DNA of 64,000 nt from Planctomycetes bacterium syqfu. Its GTDB lineage: Bacteria > Planctomycetota > Phycisphaerae > Phycisphaerales > Phycisphaeraceae. Positions within the stretch are counted from its first letter, which is position 1; every line of letters begins with the position of its first letter. This document shows, piece after piece, positions 44,432 to 53,960 of the stretch. The DNA is taken from positions 4,712,001 to 4,776,000 of the forward strand of contig CP087563.1 of assembly GCA_020974905.1 (NCBI GenBank), in the 5' to 3' direction. A program made the position numbers and the translations under genes. The notes below the pieces were generated by a model. It did not search any database. It worked only from the letters and a program-made list of their open reading frames with translations, and had not been told where the DNA came from.

Positions 44432-47400
44432 TCACCCTTCGCGCACCACGATCCGGGGCGCGCATCCCAGACCCAGCGCAATCATGTGATAGTCATCGCG
44501 CCATATCCGTGGTTCACGTCCCAATCGCACGTCATACCAATCGTCATCGCCTTGCCCGCCACAGGTCCACGAAGTGCCGCCACCAAAACTCTGCGGCGAC
44601 ACGCGCGTGAGTTCACCATCACGGTGATGCAACGGCCCCAGCAGGTTTCGTAGTGAATTGACCAACTCAAGCTCGATGTGATTCTCACCTGCGATTAGGC
44701 TTTCGGTGATATCCAGTTCCCATGGACACCATGCCAACGGTTGAAGTTTTTGATCATTAATCGTCGGCACAACGACGGTGACATTGGGCCGATCCAGTTT
44801 AAGCCAATAGCGTTTACCCGTTTGAATCTCAGGCAAATCAAACGTGGTGCTCAAACGCATTTGGCCTGCAAAAAACGGGTATCCGTGTAACGTCAGGTCC
44901 GCGGTGATGTCCGTCAGTTCACGGATCTCATCACCAATCGAAAACGCACTGAAACGCTGGATCGAGACGTCTGGCAACATGGATACCGTACTGCGCTGGG
45001 TTGGTACTTTGGGTTTGTCCGACACGACAGCGTGGACGCCAAAATTGCCAATCAGGTAAACGCTTTCAATCTCCGTGCCATAGCGTTTCACCGCATCAAG
45101 CGATGTCGGCACCGGTGCGATATACGCAACATCAAGCTCAATGTGATTCTCACCAACCTGCAACACATCTGTGATGCTTTGGCAGTGCATCGTGCGGTCG
45201 GTCCAGAAGGTTTGATCACTTGTTTTGATCACCTTGCCGTTGACGCGAACCTGTGAATAGATTTCCGATTGCTCAATCACCAGTGAACAGTCGCTTGGGA
45301 GCACGTCGATTTTAGCCTTGTATCGCAGGGTTAAATCGCCCGACCATTGATCGCGGGTCATGCGTTCGTGAATCGCAAGCACCGGTTCGTATTCGCTGAA
45401 TGTCTTGCCCCCATCCCTGGAAATGCTGGCAAAGTCGAGCGTGATGCTGTTGGGCGAATCGCGTTTGAGTTGCCATTTACCAGCAAGGTCCATGGACATG
45501 ATGGTTGCGCCTTTGCATGCAGGCATGGGGTCACGTTGGTCTTTAGCACACAGTGATCCGTCACCGATGAATAATGTCTGCGCCGGTGCCAATTCAATTT
45601 CGATGGGTTGGTTAAGCGCGTGGACTTGATTGGTTGTCGGGTTAAAACAGATCGGGTCGGTGATGCTTTGGATGTCCAAGGTGATGTTAATGGTGTGCAG
45701 ACGATTACGGTTAAGCAGCATGACCAAGGGCTTGCCATTGACGATGCGTCGGTGAATCCAGATTTGGTCGGACATTTCGCCGGTGAGTGTGACTGCCGGT
45801 GTTTTAATTTCGGCAAGTTGTTGAGCCAACTTCGTGACGGGGGTGAGAATAACCTTGTTTTTCAGGGGTTTTAGCGCTTCGTCATTGGGCATGCCTTCAA
45901 CGCGTTGGGGCAGGTGGTCGGTGACGATGACCTTGCCACCTGCTTCGATGAGTTGTTCAATGAGCATGAGTGTGGTGGGGCGAATCGTTGCCATGGAAGG
46001 GATGACGATACAGTCGTAGCTCATTTGCCCGACATGCAATTGCTCGCCAACGACCTTGCCGATGTCAGCCAGAATTTGTTCATCTCCGAAGTCGTAATCA
46101 CGATGATGGTCCTGAAGTGTTTGGATGACTTTGAGAAAGTCGTCATAGCGTTTGACGTAGCGTTCCTGCGGACCCTGGCCACCATGTTGCAGGTCGATAT
46201 AAACACTTTCCTGCGGGTGGATCACCAGGAGTTCGGCGGGGTACTGACCCTGCGATGACAGCATGGCTGATCTTGCCATCCGGTCTTCTGCCGGTTTGTT
46301 GAATTCCCACCAGGGTTGTTGGGGTGAGATGGTGGGTGGATAATCGCGTTTGCGACAGCCTTTCATGCTGTAAAGCGTCAGGTGCGGGCAGATGTGATTG
46401 ATGCCCATGATCGCATGGCCGTCTGCAATCCAGCAGCGGTCTTCAAAGCTCATGTTCTGGCCACTGATCCCAAACATTTCCGAGAGTCGGCGTTGTTGAC
46501 CGTATTGGTTTGCAACACTTGATAAGCAGCGCATCGCGTGTGTCGATTGGGGATGTCCAAAGCTCAGGCCCAGGTGATCGATGCCCGGTTGCTGCATGTG
46601 TCGGTATTGGATCATCATATTGCCGACGTTTAGGAGGACGCTCATGAAGGACTCTTCACCGTTGTAGTGACCGGTCCATATCATGTCGGTTTGATCGCAG
46701 TAGTCTGCAATCTGTTTGGTGAAGCTTTGCTCCAATCGCCAAGCTAATGTGCGGAAATAATCCAGTCGCACCTTGCCGGATTGTGCATCGACATCCCCAA
46801 AGAGTGAGGCCATGTGATCGGTCAGGTCATAGCCGCAGCGCGATTTGAAATCATCCAGAACGATCGGGGAAAACGGCAGGATCGCATCATCACCCACCGG
46901 CCAACGGGGTTGGAACTGGGGCTCGTCGGTGAAAATGCCACGCAGGATGTTGCGGTCGTTTTTGGCGTAGCGCTGGGCATAGGGTTGATAGGTGCAGTCG
47001 ATAAAGGCCTTGACCATGTCGGGGTTAAGCAGGTCGACCCAACAGGTGCCGTTGAACCAGGCGTTACCCATCTGAACTTTGCAGCAGACGTATTGCCAGT
47101 GATCGTCTTTGGCAAGCAGCGTTGCGTCATCGGGTAGCGTTCGATCCAGTGGCATGCGCGCCATGTATCGCGCGTGAAAGTCTTCGGATTGCAGTGGGAC
47201 GATGCCGCCTGCAAAACCGCTTGGCCATTTGTCTTCGTCGTAGAACCAGGCTTCGATACCCAGCTTTTCACATTCATCAACGCCGACGTCCATCGCTTCC
47301 CACCAGTCTTCCCTCAGGTAGGGCGTGAGCAGTCCGATGCGTGAATGCAGGTAGGCCCCGCCGAACCCGCCGCGTTTGAAGGCGCGGAGTTGGCGTCGGA

Positions 47401-47497
47401 TTTCATCCAGATCCAATCGATCATTCAGAGACCAGAAGGGGATCGCACGCCAGGTCGGCGCGGGGTCAGAAAACGCTTGTCGAAGGTCACCATGCAT
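44432..47497 (-). CDS. large glycoside hydrolase, GH106-like (alpha-L-rhamnosidase type)
   Basis: 1021 residues, no obvious signal peptide. The N-terminal half looks like a TIM-barrel hydrolase of the GH106 type: PAPTWRAIPFWSLNDRLDLD at the start, GGFGGAYLHSRIGLLTPYL, LGIEAWFYDEDKWPSGFAGG, ILRGIFTDEPQF (acidic residues typical of the catalytic face), and MIWTGHYNGEESFMSVLLNV. A Rossmann-like middle domain (YDCIVIPSMATIRPTTLMLI, GGKVIVTDHLPQRVEGMPND) precedes two C-terminal beta-sandwich domains with LRYKAKIDVLPSDCSLVIEQ and ENHIELDVAYIAPVP. This arrangement is common in polysaccharide-degrading bacteria. Alpha-L-rhamnosidase activity is an inference from family likeness. It stands alone. Cytoplasmic location is suggested by the lack of a leader, so it may act on imported oligosaccharides. 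Confidence 0.78.
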   Translation of the reverse strand: MHGDLRQAFSDPAPTWRAIPFWSLNDRLDLDEIRRQLRAFKRGGFGGAYLHSRIGLLTPYLREDWWEAMDVGVDECEKLGIEAWFYDEDKWPSGFAGGIVPLQSEDFHARYMARMPLDRTLPDDATLLAKDDHWQYVCCKVQMGNAWFNGTCWVDLLNPDMVKAFIDCTYQPYAQRYAKNDRNILRGIFTDEPQFQPRWPVGDDAILPFSPIVLDDFKSRCGYDLTDHMASLFGDVDAQSGKVRLDYFRTLAWRLEQSFTKQIADYCDQTDMIWTGHYNGEESFMSVLLNVGNMMIQYRHMQQPGIDHLGLSFGHPQSTHAMRCLSSVANQYGQQRRLSEMFGISGQNMSFEDRCWIADGHAIMGINHICPHLTLYSMKGCRKRDYPPTISPQQPWWEFNKPAEDRMARSAMLSSQGQYPAELLVIHPQESVYIDLQHGGQGPQERYVKRYDDFLKVIQTLQDHHRDYDFGDEQILADIGKVVGEQLHVGQMSYDCIVIPSMATIRPTTLMLIEQLIEAGGKVIVTDHLPQRVEGMPNDEALKPLKNKVILTPVTKLAQQLAEIKTPAVTLTGEMSDQIWIHRRIVNGKPLVMLLNRNRLHTINITLDIQSITDPICFNPTTNQVHALNQPIEIELAPAQTLFIGDGSLCAKDQRDPMPACKGATIMSMDLAGKWQLKRDSPNSITLDFASISRDGGKTFSEYEPVLAIHERMTRDQWSGDLTLRYKAKIDVLPSDCSLVIEQSEIYSQVRVNGKVIKTSDQTFWTDRTMHCQSITDVLQVGENHIELDVAYIAPVPTSLDAVKRYGTEIESVYLIGNFGVHAVVSDKPKVPTQRSTVSMLPDVSIQRFSAFSIGDEIRELTDITADLTLHGYPFFAGQMRLSTTFDLPEIQTGKRYWLKLDRPNVTVVVPTINDQKLQPLAWCPWELDITESLIAGENHIELELVNSLRNLLGPLHHRDGELTRVSPQSFGGGTSWTCGGQGDDDWYDVRLGREPRIWRDDYHMIALGLGCAPRIVVREG

Positions 47498-47627
47498 CAG
47501 CAGAGCATAGACATTGCATCGTGCCTGGACAAGACCTGATCAAGAAAAGCACTGTAAAACAAGGTGTTTTAGAGAATATTGCGATTTGGTTGATCTTGCG
47601 CGTGGGGTTGAAATGTGCATCAATCAA

Positions 47628-47659
47628 AAAGCTGCGATCCGTTTTGCAGATCGCAGCTT
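47628..47659 (-). terminator. intrinsic terminator after the first chemoreceptor gene
   Basis: AAGCTGCGATC / GATCGCAGCTT perfect 11-bp stem with a 9-nt loop; on the minus strand a T-run follows. It is 31 bases after the stop codon of the chemoreceptor at 47690. Confidence 0.88.
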
Positions 47660-47689
47660 CTTGTCAAAGTCCCCGGTCGTGTTAATGGA

Positions 47690-49249
47690 TCAGGCGATTT
47701 TGAACTTGCCGACCAGTGATTCGAGTTGGCGTGAAATCTCACAGAGCTCGCTGGTTGAGCGTGCGGTCTGCGAGACGGATTGGGCGGACTCACTGGTGAC
47801 GGAGTTGATGTTGTTAATGTTTTGAGAGATCAATTCGCTGGCCGAGGATTGTTGGTCTGCTGCTGCTGCGATGTTCTGGATCATGGCAGCAACTTTGCTT
47901 GAACTATCCATAATGGATGCCAGGGCCTGGTCTGCCTGTTTAGCCAGTTCAACGCCTTCGTCGACCACTTGAGTACCGTCGGAGATGCGTTTGACGGCCA
48001 TGCCGGTTTCGTTCTGAATCGCTGCGATGGATTGGGCGACTTCTTCAGTGGCGGTGGTGGTGCGTTCAGCGAGTTTGCGTACCTCATCGGCAACAACGGC
48101 AAACCCTCGGCCATGCTCACCGGCACGTGCTGCTTCGATGGCGGCGTTAAGCGCTAACAGGTTGGTCTGGTCGGCAATGTCATTGATGACGTTGATGATC
48201 TGGCCGATTTGTTCGGAGCGTTTGCCCAATTCGTTGATCGCCGATGCCGAGTCGCTGACCACCTGCGAAATGCTTCGCATACCTTCAATGGTCTGACGGA
48301 CCACCTGTCCACCTTCACGTGCGTAGTTGCCGGCTTCGGTGGCGTCGGTTGAAACCTGTGAAGTCTGCAATGCCACCTGTTGGATGGAGGCGCTCATCTC
48401 TTCGACGGCACTGGAAATCTCGGTGGACTTCATGGCCTGGGCGCTCATGCCACTGGCGACACTGTCGGATGTATTGGCGATCTCATTGGCCGATTGGCTG
48501 ACAAGTCGGGTGGTGTTGGCAACCTGTTGGATGATCTGCTGAATATGGGAAACAAAGGTGTTAAACCAGTGGCCCAGTTCACCCAGTTCGTCTTTGCTTT
48601 TTTCGTTGACGCGCTGTGTCAGATCGCCATCACCCTGGGCAATGTTTTTGAGCATGTCAATGGTGTGATTGATCGGGCGGACGATTTGTCGGGACATGTA
48701 AAAGGCTGTCACCAAACCCGCCACGATGGGAATGAGAATCGCCAGAATGGCAAGGTTGCTTGCTTCGGCGATGATCGAGGATGTTTTGTCCGCTTCGATA
48801 TCAACACCAGCTTCAAAGGATTCCTCGATACTTTCAAGCAAATCAAAAAGCTTGCAGGCATTGGCGTAGAACGCTTCGGTTCGATCACCTTCAACCGCCT
48901 GATCCAGATCGGCAAGCATGGACTGCATGAGTTGTTGTACGTTTTCAACCAGTTTGGGTTCGTGAATGGAGCCGGACCACTCGTTGCTGAATTCCGTGAT
49001 CGTCTGTTTGGCTTCAGAGATGAAAGCCTGTTTGTCCAATTCGGCTGGCGGTTTGATGATGGTACGTGAGATGCCCTGCAACTCGATGTTGGTTTCCATG
49101 ATCAGGTCGGCAGCAGGCCAGCAGTCATTCGAAAAATACTGGATCTGTGCGGTGGCTTTGCTGAGCTTGTGAATGACTAATCCACCACCGATTGCAAAAC
49201 AGAATGTCAGTACAATTGCAATTCCGAAGATTTTGTATTTGATTTTCAT
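47690..49249 (-). CDS. methyl-accepting chemotaxis protein
   Basis: 519 residues. Transmembrane helix 1 ([20 protein letters not shown]), a periplasmic helical domain of about 155 residues, transmembrane helix 2 ([20 protein letters not shown]), a HAMP domain ([20 protein letters not shown] then GDGDLTQRV), and the cytoplasmic signalling rod with hairpin tip [20 protein letters not shown], then [20 protein letters not shown]. No C-terminal receptor-methyltransferase tether pentapeptide (ends LVGKFKIA). It senses an unknown ligand and controls CheA. The next gene in the opposite direction of the coordinates (49464-51023) is a close paralogue with the same length. Confidence 0.95.
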   Translation of the reverse strand: MKIKYKIFGIAIVLTFCFAIGGGLVIHKLSKATAQIQYFSNDCWPAADLIMETNIELQGISRTIIKPPAELDKQAFISEAKQTITEFSNEWSGSIHEPKLVENVQQLMQSMLADLDQAVEGDRTEAFYANACKLFDLLESIEESFEAGVDIEADKTSSIIAEASNLAILAILIPIVAGLVTAFYMSRQIVRPINHTIDMLKNIAQGDGDLTQRVNEKSKDELGELGHWFNTFVSHIQQIIQQVANTTRLVSQSANEIANTSDSVASGMSAQAMKSTEISSAVEEMSASIQQVALQTSQVSTDATEAGNYAREGGQVVRQTIEGMRSISQVVSDSASAINELGKRSEQIGQIINVINDIADQTNLLALNAAIEAARAGEHGRGFAVVADEVRKLAERTTTATEEVAQSIAAIQNETGMAVKRISDGTQVVDEGVELAKQADQALASIMDSSSKVAAMIQNIAAAADQQSSASELISQNINNINSVTSESAQSVSQTARSTSELCEISRQLESLVGKFKIA

Positions 49250-49356
49250 GGTCCATTGGCCTCGCTGGCTGCTGACAGGGTCAATTCTCTGAATGTATGC
49301 TCCTTTTATCGTGGATAATCCTCCCCTGCTTTAGGTGAGAATCAGGTTATAAGCAC

Positions 49357-49384
49357 AACAGACAGCCTTTGGAGCTGTCTGTTG
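49357..49384. other. dyad between the two chemoreceptor genes
   Basis: CAACAGACAGC and GCTGTCTGTTG with a 6-7 nt loop; no T-run on either side. It may be a weak terminator or processing site between the paralogues. Confidence 0.5.
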
Positions 49385-49463
49385 ATCAGTTGAATATTAT
49401 TGGGCTTGTGTTATGCACGTGAGATGGTGATGCATGCGCTGTGTTGATCGGGTGATTCTTTGG

Positions 49464-51023
49464 TTAATCGACCTTGAAATGGCCAATGAGATCTTTGAGT
49501 TGTGTGGAGCGCTCGCTGAGTTGCTCTGCTGCCAGGGCGGTTTGGCGGGTGCCTTCAGCGGATTGCTGGGTGACGGAGTTGATCGCGCTGATGTTCTGGG
49601 TGATCAGTTCGCTGGAGGTTGATTGCTGCTGTGCCGCCGAAGCAATGGACTGGATCATGCCTGCGACCTGCGTAGCGGAGTTAACGATTTGTTTGAGCGC
49701 ATCGTCTGCCTGGTTGGCCAGTTGTACTCCCTGCTCGACGGTGTCGGTGCCCTGGGAGATCCGATCGACTGCTGCGCGGGTTTGCGTTTGAATGTCCTGG
49801 ATGGATTGGGCGACTTCCTCGGTGGCAGTGGTGGTACGTTCAGCGAGTTTGCGGACTTCATCAGCGACGACTGCAAAGCCGCGTCCGTGTTCACCGGACC
49901 TGGCTGCTTCGATGGCCGCGTTGAGTGCCAGCAGGTTGGTTTGGTCAGCAATGTCATTGATGACGTTGATGATCTGGCCGATCTGTTCTGAGCGTTTGCC
50001 CAGTTCGTTGATGGCGGTTGCCGAGTCATTGACGATGAGACTGATACTGTTCATGCCATCGATGGATTGCTGGACGACGCCGCTTCCGTTGGTTGCGTAT
50101 TCGCCTGCCAGTTGAGCGTTTTCGGATGCGTCATGACTCTGGCGTGCGACTTCGATGGTTGAAGCGCTCATTTCTTCGACAGCAGATGAAATCTGTGACG
50201 CCTGTTGGGCCTGGTCGTTCATCCCGGTTGCCATTTGCTGTGAGGTGGCTGCGATCTGGTTTGCCGCCGAGGCCACATCGTTGGTGGTGTGGATTGCCTG
50301 GCGAATGACCTGCTGGATGTTGCTGATGAACTGGTTAAACCAGTGACCGAGTTCACCCAGTTCGTCCTTGCGTTTTTCGTCGATGCGCTGGGTCAGATCG
50401 CCTTCACCCTGTGCAATGTCCTTGAGGGTGTCAATGGTGCGGTGGATCGGTCGGACGATTTGCTTGCTCAGCAGCCATGCCAGAATCGGGCCGACGATGG
50501 CGGTGATCAACAGTGATACCATCCCCACGACACTGGCGTGATGCAGGATGGTTCTGGCTGATTTCGCATTGGCATGACGTGTCACGTCGTATGCCGTTTC
50601 AATAGACTCAAGCGTTTGAGATAACTCACGACTGCTGGCAAGATACGCCTGCTTGTCCTGCCCATTGACAACTTGTGGCAACAAATCCACAAGCTCAGTC
50701 AACCGTGACTGAACAGACTGAATCTGATTGGCTTGGTGGACAGACGCTTCCCATTTCTGCTTCAGTGCATTGAGTGTCTTCTGCGATTCCTGGATAAAGG
50801 TCCGTTTGTCGGTGATGCGATCGGCTTCGAAGATCTGGCAGAGAATGTCCTGCTGCTGGATATTCGTCTCCATAATCATGCTCGTTGCCGGCCAACATAC
50901 GTCCGCATAGTAAGCAAAGCGCTTCTCCGCCTGGAGCATGTCAAAGACAACCCAGCTACCACCGATGGCAGAGAGAATCACAACAATCACGGCCATACCG
51001 ATAATCTTCAGACGGATGTTCAT
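49464..51023 (-). CDS. methyl-accepting chemotaxis protein, paralogue
   Basis: 519 residues, the same length as its neighbour. Transmembrane helix 1 ([20 protein letters not shown]), periplasmic four-helix-type domain starting [20 protein letters not shown] (the neighbour has [17 protein letters not shown], so both keep a CWPA..METN segment in the ligand domain), transmembrane helix 2 ([20 protein letters not shown]), HAMP, and a signalling domain nearly identical to the neighbour's. No tether pentapeptide. The ligand domains share a framework but have diverged, which fits a duplication followed by change of ligand. Confidence 0.95.
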   Translation of the reverse strand: MNIRLKIIGMAVIVVILSAIGGSWVVFDMLQAEKRFAYYADVCWPATSMIMETNIQQQDILCQIFEADRITDKRTFIQESQKTLNALKQKWEASVHQANQIQSVQSRLTELVDLLPQVVNGQDKQAYLASSRELSQTLESIETAYDVTRHANAKSARTILHHASVVGMVSLLITAIVGPILAWLLSKQIVRPIHRTIDTLKDIAQGEGDLTQRIDEKRKDELGELGHWFNQFISNIQQVIRQAIHTTNDVASAANQIAATSQQMATGMNDQAQQASQISSAVEEMSASTIEVARQSHDASENAQLAGEYATNGSGVVQQSIDGMNSISLIVNDSATAINELGKRSEQIGQIINVINDIADQTNLLALNAAIEAARSGEHGRGFAVVADEVRKLAERTTTATEEVAQSIQDIQTQTRAAVDRISQGTDTVEQGVQLANQADDALKQIVNSATQVAGMIQSIASAAQQQSTSSELITQNISAINSVTQQSAEGTRQTALAAEQLSERSTQLKDLIGHFKVD

Positions 51024-51279
51024 GGAGCGGACCCTATTGCAGGTTAAATAAAGTACCCTACACTTATCGCGTATTCCCTTGGTACACTTAACAGGCTGGG
51101 TCTGAATATAGCTGGTTTGCTCCGAGCATTTTTTCTAAATGCTTTTGACATAAAACGAAAACAAAAAGAAAAAAACTTTTTGTGACAAAGTGGACCTTTA
51201 TCGGGTCTGGAGCTTAAGTGCGATGGATGCAGTTCTGAGAGGGGGTGTGTGCGTCCGATAAGCGATTTTGCTGTTTAAC

Positions 51280-52251
51280 TCAGCTTTGACGGACAAGGCT
51301 GGCATGCTCGATTTTCAGCACTGACATCAGGCCTGCAATGTCTTCGAGAAATCGCTTGCCGTCCTGGGCATAACCGGCGGTGGGCTTCAGATCAGCTTGA
51401 TGGCTGATGAACCAGGCGTTGAGTCGGTCCATGAACAGTTCACGGGTGTACTTGCTGAGCATCGATGCCAAGGCAACGGGCATGTGGTTTTCCTCCGCAT
51501 CGACCATGAACCGCACCTGCATCTGCTTGACGCCGCCATCGAGTTGGTAGTGACTAACCTTCTTCGACTCCTCGATAATTGAGAGCTTGGCCTGCGGGAA
51601 GACCTGTCGGAGCAGGTTCAGATATCGTGATCGGCCGGACTGTCGGTCGACGACCACCTGCGGGTGATGCTTGCCCCAGCGGTCCCAGATGTGCTGGAGG
51701 TGACCTGCAACGAACGTGAAACTCAGCGACGCCTTGGAACGCGTGTTGGCAACCATGTGATTAAACCGGTCCTCAAGCACGACGGCTGCGCCCATATCCA
51801 GCACCTTCACCGCCTTTTCCTTGAACTCATGTTTGAGCATGTTGGCAGCGACGCCGATCTGCGCGTCGGTGTTGGCGGTGGGTAATGGTTGCCAGGGACC
51901 GTCATACCAGGGCAGGTTATGGCGTTGGTGATGCGTGGTTTCACCCAGTAAATCAAGCCACGCGCCCATGTCCGCAGGTCGGTCGGCAAAGGTTGCCAGA
52001 AAGCTCAATACGCCCATCTCCAGATGCTTCACACCAGCAGCCTTGGTTTTGAGTTTTTTGGAGTCGTTAACCGGAATCCGCCCCGACTTTCGATCCGCGA
52101 GTTTCTGACAGACACTGCCATGAAGCACATCCCAGAGATTGGGCGTTTGGTCCGGCGTGGCATCGCGCAGCGCAAAGACCGACCGACCGACCACCAATGG
52201 ACCCAGAATCGGGCCATAACCTGCTTCGTCAATGCCTGCGTAGATGAGCAT
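51280..52251 (-). CDS. RNase HII-like protein with altered GRG motif
   Basis: 323 residues, about 120 longer than common RNase HII. The N-terminus IYAGIDEAGYGPILGPLVVG aligns with the RNase HII signature, keeping the catalytic Asp8-Glu9 pair, but the GRG motif that recognises the DNA-RNA junction reads G-Y12-G. VNDSKKL matches the D-S-K-x-L block; VVVDRQSGRSRYLN holds the third acidic position. ALASMLSKYTRELFMDRLNA matches the last block, with Glu where Asp is usual. An insertion of about 80 residues (FLATFADRPADMGAWLDLLG ... GPWQPLPTANTDAQIGVAAN) is not part of RNase HII. The fold is well supported; the activity is uncertain. The C-terminus gives no extra domain. Confidence 0.78.
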   Translation of the reverse strand: MLIYAGIDEAGYGPILGPLVVGRSVFALRDATPDQTPNLWDVLHGSVCQKLADRKSGRIPVNDSKKLKTKAAGVKHLEMGVLSFLATFADRPADMGAWLDLLGETTHHQRHNLPWYDGPWQPLPTANTDAQIGVAANMLKHEFKEKAVKVLDMGAAVVLEDRFNHMVANTRSKASLSFTFVAGHLQHIWDRWGKHHPQVVVDRQSGRSRYLNLLRQVFPQAKLSIIEESKKVSHYQLDGGVKQMQVRFMVDAEENHMPVALASMLSKYTRELFMDRLNAWFISHQADLKPTAGYAQDGKRFLEDIAGLMSVLKIEHASLVRQS

Positions 52252-52260
52252 GGGGAGATT

Positions 52261-52370
52261 GGGGGTTTGGGGTATCGGGTGTTGGGTTTGGGGTCAAGGC
52301 AACCAAGTATAACGCCAAATGCAAGTTTTTTGTCTTCTTCCCACACCCGACACCCCAAACCCTAAACCCT
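52261..52370. repeat. micro-repeat hairpin (GGGTTTGGGG units)
   Basis: GGGGGTTTGGGGTATCGGGT GTTGGGTTTGGGG on the left, and CCCACACCCGACACCCCAAA CCCTAAACCCT on the right, with a 49-base loop. It fills the space between the RNase HII-like gene and the epimerase, which must also contain the divergent promoters. Confidence 0.75.
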
Positions 52371-52384
52371 GCTAAACTATCCCG

Positions 52385-53344
52385 ATGGCACAACAACCCA
52401 TTCTCATCACCGGCGCCGCAGGATTTATTGGGTCCTCGCTGGCAGACCAATTGCTCGCAGCAGGCACGCCCGTGGTCTGCCTGGATAACTTCTGTGACTT
52501 CTACAATCCCGACATCAAACGCAGCAACATCGCCGGCGCATTGAAGTCCGACCTGTACACGCTGGCCCAAGTCGATCTGCGGGATCGTCAGGCGGTTCTC
52601 GACACCGTCACGAAGTACAAGCCCCAGGCCATTATCCATCTTGCTGCCATGGCGGGGGTCCGGCCGAGTATCGAGAATCCCGACCTCTACACGCAGGTCA
52701 ATCTCAACGGCACGGTGAACCTGCTGGACGCTGCCGTGGCCAACGGGGTCGAAAAATTCCTCTTCGCCTCAAGCTCCAGCGTGTATGGCAATAACGAGAA
52801 AACACCGTTTGCTGAGAGCGATAACGTCGACCATCCCATCAGTCCCTATGCTGCCACCAAGAAGGCAGGCGAACTGATCTGTCACACGTATCACCACCTG
52901 TACAAGTTGCCGATCACGTGCCTGCGGTTTTTTACGGTGTTTGGCCCACGTCAACGTCCCGACCTTGCGATCAGCAAATTCCTGCGCATGGTTGGTAGTG
53001 GTCAGGCCATCCCCGTATTTGGTGATGGTTCAACCAGCCGTGATTACACGTTCGTCGCTGACATCGTCGACGGCATCCGTAAGTCCCTGGCAAACTGCAG
53101 CAGCTACCACATCTACAATCTCGGCGGAGACTCGCCGGTGACGTTGGCTCAGTTGATTGCCACCATCGAAAAAGTGGTCGGCAAAGAGGCCATCATCGAC
53201 CGCAAACCCATGCAGCCCGGCGACGTGAACATCACTTGGGCGGATCTGACCAAACCCCGCGCGGAGTTGGACTACGCCCCGCAAACCAGCCTCGAACAAG
53301 GCATCACCAGGCAGTGGGAATGGATACAGGCACAGGGATCATGA
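52385..53344 (+). CDS. NAD-dependent nucleotide-sugar epimerase
   Basis: 319 residues, extended short-chain dehydrogenase/reductase. NAD motif ITGAAGFIGSSLADQLL; catalytic Tyr-Lys in ISPYAATKKAGELICHTYHH; substrate-side ASSSSVYGNNEKTPFAESD; and RFFTVFGPRQRPDLAISKFL, which is typical of UDP-glucuronate 4-epimerases. It makes activated sugars for envelope polysaccharides. Closest relatives by motif are UDP-glucuronate or UDP-galacturonate epimerases, but UDP-glucose 4-epimerase is not excluded. It may serve the polysaccharide locus at 34.7-41 kb. Confidence 0.9.
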   Translation: MAQQPILITGAAGFIGSSLADQLLAAGTPVVCLDNFCDFYNPDIKRSNIAGALKSDLYTLAQVDLRDRQAVLDTVTKYKPQAIIHLAAMAGVRPSIENPDLYTQVNLNGTVNLLDAAVANGVEKFLFASSSSVYGNNEKTPFAESDNVDHPISPYAATKKAGELICHTYHHLYKLPITCLRFFTVFGPRQRPDLAISKFLRMVGSGQAIPVFGDGSTSRDYTFVADIVDGIRKSLANCSSYHIYNLGGDSPVTLAQLIATIEKVVGKEAIIDRKPMQPGDVNITWADLTKPRAELDYAPQTSLEQGITRQWEWIQAQGS

Positions 53345-53371
53345 TTTGAGCACCGGATCGCATGCCGATTT

Positions 53372-53465
53372 CGTCATTCCCGCGCAGGCGGGAATCCAGT
53401 GGCATGCAGTTGACGCTTGCAGGTTCCACTGGACTCACGCCATTCCGGGAGCGCGGGAGTGACGG
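53372..53465. repeat. CGTCATTCCCGCG-type inverted-repeat element
   Basis: CGTCATTCCCGCGCAGGCGG GAATCCAGTGG ... CCACTGGACTC ... GCGCGGGAGTGACGG, about 93 bases; relatives at 20518 and 59354. The 616-base space 53345-53960 holds this and the two following repeats, and no gene. Confidence 0.8.
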
Positions 53466-53520
53466 AAGTAGTCGTTTTTTTGTCACTCCCGGATAATCAC
53501 TTTACACAAGTGTTTTGAAA

Positions 53521-53550
53521 CTTGAGCACCGGATGTGAATCCGGTGCAGG
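53521..53550. repeat. GAGCACC-type palindrome, single copy
   Basis: CTTGAGCACCGGATGTGAAT CCGGTGCAGG; the third member of the family seen twice at 3999-4080. A half copy (TTTGAGCACCGGATCGCATG) lies at 53345-53365, just after the epimerase stop codon. Confidence 0.65.
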
Positions 53551-53578
53551 TTTTTGATACGTCATCAGACGCACAGAC

Positions 53579-53661
53579 AAAGTCGTACCTTTCCTGAGGT
53601 ACGGGTCGCATGCTAACAATCGCAGGTTCAGACCCGTGACCCATGAGGAGCACGGCTTTTG
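53579..53661. repeat. REP family A, inverted pair
   Basis: AAAGTCGTACCTT TCCT GAGGTACGGGTCGCATG, then inverted, GACCCGTGACCCATGAGGAG CACGGCTTTTG. The arms have diverged together from the consensus (GTACCT instead of GTGACTC). Confidence 0.7.
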
Positions 53662-53960
53662 ACAATACCTGACGCCATGATTCACCCCATACCCTACTCA
53701 TAAAACTTGTGTTTAAGTCCCGGTATGGACTGGTCAAATGACCGTCGAAGGCTGTAGAATGTTTTTTCGACAGAAGCGATTATTCCTTCCTCAAAAAAAG
53801 TGACAGGGGTTTGTCACTGACTCACCTGATCGGCATCGGCCAATTTTTGCCGGTTTGATGTCCTCGAACAACATGGGGGCCAATTCTCCCAGTGCAAGCA
53901 CGCCTCGGATCCATTCTGGCTTGCGCCACCACGCCCGGCAGTGATCGGGCAATCCGTCGG

